From Sphaerolaimus hirsutus (lineage: Eukaryota > Nematoda > Chromadorea > Monhysterida > Sphaerolaimidae), in NCBI GenBank assembly GCA_964036195.1, contig OZ038453.1, forward strand, positions 5,781,469 to 5,845,468: a stretch of 64,000 nt of DNA, written 5' to 3'. The notes beneath the pieces are model-generated. The model ran no database searches and was not told the DNA's origin. It worked only from the letters and a program-made list of their open reading frames with translations. Every line of letters starts with the position of its first letter. Position 1 is the first letter of the stretch. Below are positions 62,101 to 64,000 of this stretch, one piece after another. Both the position numbers and the translations under genes were made by a program.

Positions 62101-62405
62101 TGACACACAAACATGGCAGATTGACAGCGACTCAAGAACCCAAAGTGAATGAAGTTGTGCTGATTTATGAAGAGAACATGCCCAGAGGTGCATGGAGGAT
62201 GGGTCGCATCGAGCAGTTAGAGCCCAGCAAAGATGGACAGATTCGCTCAGCAAAAGTCAGAACTGCCAACAGAAATGTGGTCAGCAGACCACTCAATCAA
62301 TTGTATCCGCTGGAAATCAATTCAAAGACAATGGATATCCCAGAGACAGCAGTGACAGTCAAAGTGGATTTACTGGACCCAGCAATTGTCCAGAAACACG
62401 TCTGA
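59151..62405 (+). pseudogene. pol: Element C RT core, RNase H and integrase, ending at a new stop
   Basis: This open stretch of 1,084 codons is in phase with Pol from about 59160. It contains ADIEKAFLQI, YVDN, the four RNase H acidic residues, the integrase HHCC and D-D-E residues and the DUF5641-like domain. It ends at TGA (62403-62405) where A and B have AGA, seven codons into the linker between integrase and Env. All enzymatic domains are complete before this stop, so the stop would separate Pol from Env rather than damage Pol. Confidence 0.93.
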
Positions 62406-64000
62406 AATCAGAATTCAGACAGAAATCCATTACCGGACCCTGCTCAGAGGAACTCAGCTTCAGATAGAGTCCTAAGAAGTGCAACAGGGAAAGCCACAGC
62501 AACCACCAGCAGTCTGGTAATTGGAATGCTGTGTATGGTGTTGATGCTGACAGGCATGTCAGAGTCAGCAACGCTGAGAAAAGCCGGCAAGGCTTACAGC
62601 GAAGTATTTTCCAGAACATACGTTCTAGAAACCTCGACAGTAAGGCCACCATCATTGGCAGCGCGTCATGGATTGCCGCCTTTGCCTTCAGAATGGCCAC
62701 CAAAATCTGTCAGAGAAATGCAGACTTATGAGAGATTCAAGGATGCAATCAAAGATCATCCTGTGGAACAAGTGATCAGCTCACAAAGCCAGAAGTATCA
62801 GATTTGCACCAGTGGAAGGCATGGACATGCGCTTACAGTTCCTGAAGAAGTGCAGTGCCATATCCCACCAAGGAATTTTGTCAAGGCAATGAAAGTTACA
62901 CTTTACGCACAGAGACAGATTCCACAGAAAGAAAAGGCATACAGATGCTACATCAGAATCAAAGAGATCATCACACACACCAGTTTCTGGGGAGCGAAAG
63001 GCATTACAGGCAATTTTGAGAAATACCAGCAAGTTGGCGTGGTAGCCTGTAACTATGCAAGAATTCACAAGATGTTCAGAGGAACACCTTTAGTGGAAAT
63101 GGAGCCCAGAGTGTGGACAACTAATCAAACCTTGAAGGTGGAATATACATGGTGTTGTCATGACAAAGAAAATGTTGTCAGTAACTTCTACATGGAAGAA
63201 GGAACCGTGGCTTCACTCGATGGAAATACTGTAATCAGCGACTTGCAAGATTTCAGCCAGTGCAGAGCCATGATGGGACATTGCAGAGACCACAATTATG
63301 GAATCACAGTATGGGATACAGATAATTTCAAGCATCAATGTGCATATGAGAGAATTGGTAGATTCAAAGCAGAGATATCTGGCCAGACAATTATTGTATC
63401 AAAGTTGCAAGCAGCATACTCCCACAGCAACAAGACAAAGAGGCCAATTGGTTCAGAATGTGTTCCGGGAGACACATACTACACCGATCAAGGAGGTGTA
63501 TTCATCCAGTTTGACAGAAGAGAAGATGTGCCTGTGGAATGGGCGATGCCAGGAAAGATAGTGGAGGCAAGAGAGTCGACAATCAGTGGAACACTGTATG
63601 CCAGATTGGATGACAGAAACTCCAAGTTTCAGTTCCTGCAACATGTGGTCAGAGAGATGACTCAGGCACAATTTGCGATTGTATGGCATCAGCTATGTCA
63701 ACTTCGCAAGAACCAGCTGGACATGTTGACTCAGCTTTTCTGCATCGATCCAACATTGGGGATTCGAGCCATGCTGGGAAGACAGGATGTTCATGCAGAA
63801 TGGGCTGGAGAAGCAATTATGTTTTGGGAATGCAAGGAAGTGCAGCCATACATAATTTATCAGACAGGAAAAGTGGGAGAGACATGCTACAAATACACAC
63901 CAATGAGATTGGACAAAGACGGGCCCTTGTGGTTCAAGAGCCCAGGCAGCAGAGACTTGGTGGAGAAATCACCAGAAGAGGACTGCAGCCACACCACACC
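62406..64000 (+). pseudogene. env: Element C envelope-like frame, open to the window end
   Basis: The same phase as Pol stays open after the stop for 531 codons to the window edge. The linker is a few residues shorter than in A. An ATG in the hydrophobic signal-like segment (about 62505-62565, GMLCMVLMLTGM) could begin a separate Env. Then follow the Cys-rich ectodomain with an NKT glycosylation site; the NQT site is kept too. The membrane anchor and tail lie outside the window. Whether this copy could be expressed alone is unknown. Confidence 0.85.

Larger units (their letters stand above)
53843..64000 (+). mobile_element. Element C: BEL/Pao retrotransposon, truncated by window end
   Basis: Third member of the family, inserted in a monomer after CTTGGGAAAGGT. 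The expected 5-bp target duplication would be AAGGT (53838-53842), but the right flank is outside the window. Visible parts: 5' LTR, PBS, leader and the gag-pol-env frame up to the Env ectodomain. It carries a 2-nt deletion, a 1-nt insertion and a stop codon, none shared with A or B. Its PBS has no mismatch to tRNA-Ser and its LTR is the longest of the three. Confidence 0.95.

Overview
The window is animal genomic DNA. It is a large tandem satellite array broken up by three long BEL/Pao-type LTR retrotransposons of one family. BEL/Pao elements are known only from metazoans, and no host gene, tRNA or rRNA gene is visible. I cannot name the species. Frequent CpG-to-TpG/CpA changes in both the satellite and the elements suggest a genome that methylates its repeats.

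Layout. Bases 1-19845 and 44946-53842 are one array of a 166-bp monomer: about 119 monomers, an interruption, then about 54 more, with nested higher-order repeats of 4, 6, 8, 9 and 23 monomers. Element B (plus strand, 19846-44940) sits inside a monomer with a 5-bp target duplication GTTTG. Element A (minus strand, 20756-33342) is nested in the 5' LTR of B with a 5-bp target duplication ACTGT. Element C (plus strand) starts at 53843 in the right-hand array and runs off the window.

Each element has LTRs of about 1.26-1.31 kb starting TGTGCTGA and ending TCATCACA. A primer binding site abuts the 5' LTR and matches the 3' end of a tRNA-Ser. A leader of about 1.2 kb follows, rich in perfect small hairpins. 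Then comes one very long reading frame (2,906 codons including the stop in A): Gag (DUF1759, three zinc knuckles), aspartic protease (DTG), reverse transcriptase (YVDN instead of YVDD), RNase H, integrase (HHCC, DDE, DUF5641-like tail) and, in the same frame, an envelope-like glycoprotein with its own signal segment, membrane anchor and long Cys-rich/basic tail. The frame stops 42 bases before the 3' LTR of B (and A), where a hairpin lies and no evident polypurine tract is seen.

All three copies are defective, but at different places. A has two CGA-to-TGA stops. B has an 8-nt deletion, a CGA-to-TGA stop, a 2-nt deletion and an 11-nt insertion. C has a 2-nt deletion, a 1-nt insertion and an AGA-to-TGA stop at the Pol/Env junction. 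LTR pairs differ by about 1.2% (A) and 1.5% (B) by hand count, so the insertions are fairly young and their order agrees with the nesting. The most unusual points are the in-frame Env, the hairpin-rich leader, the PBS-complementary repeats in the LTR and Pol/Env linker, the missing polypurine tract, and the near-palindrome of about 10-kb arms formed by A and B.
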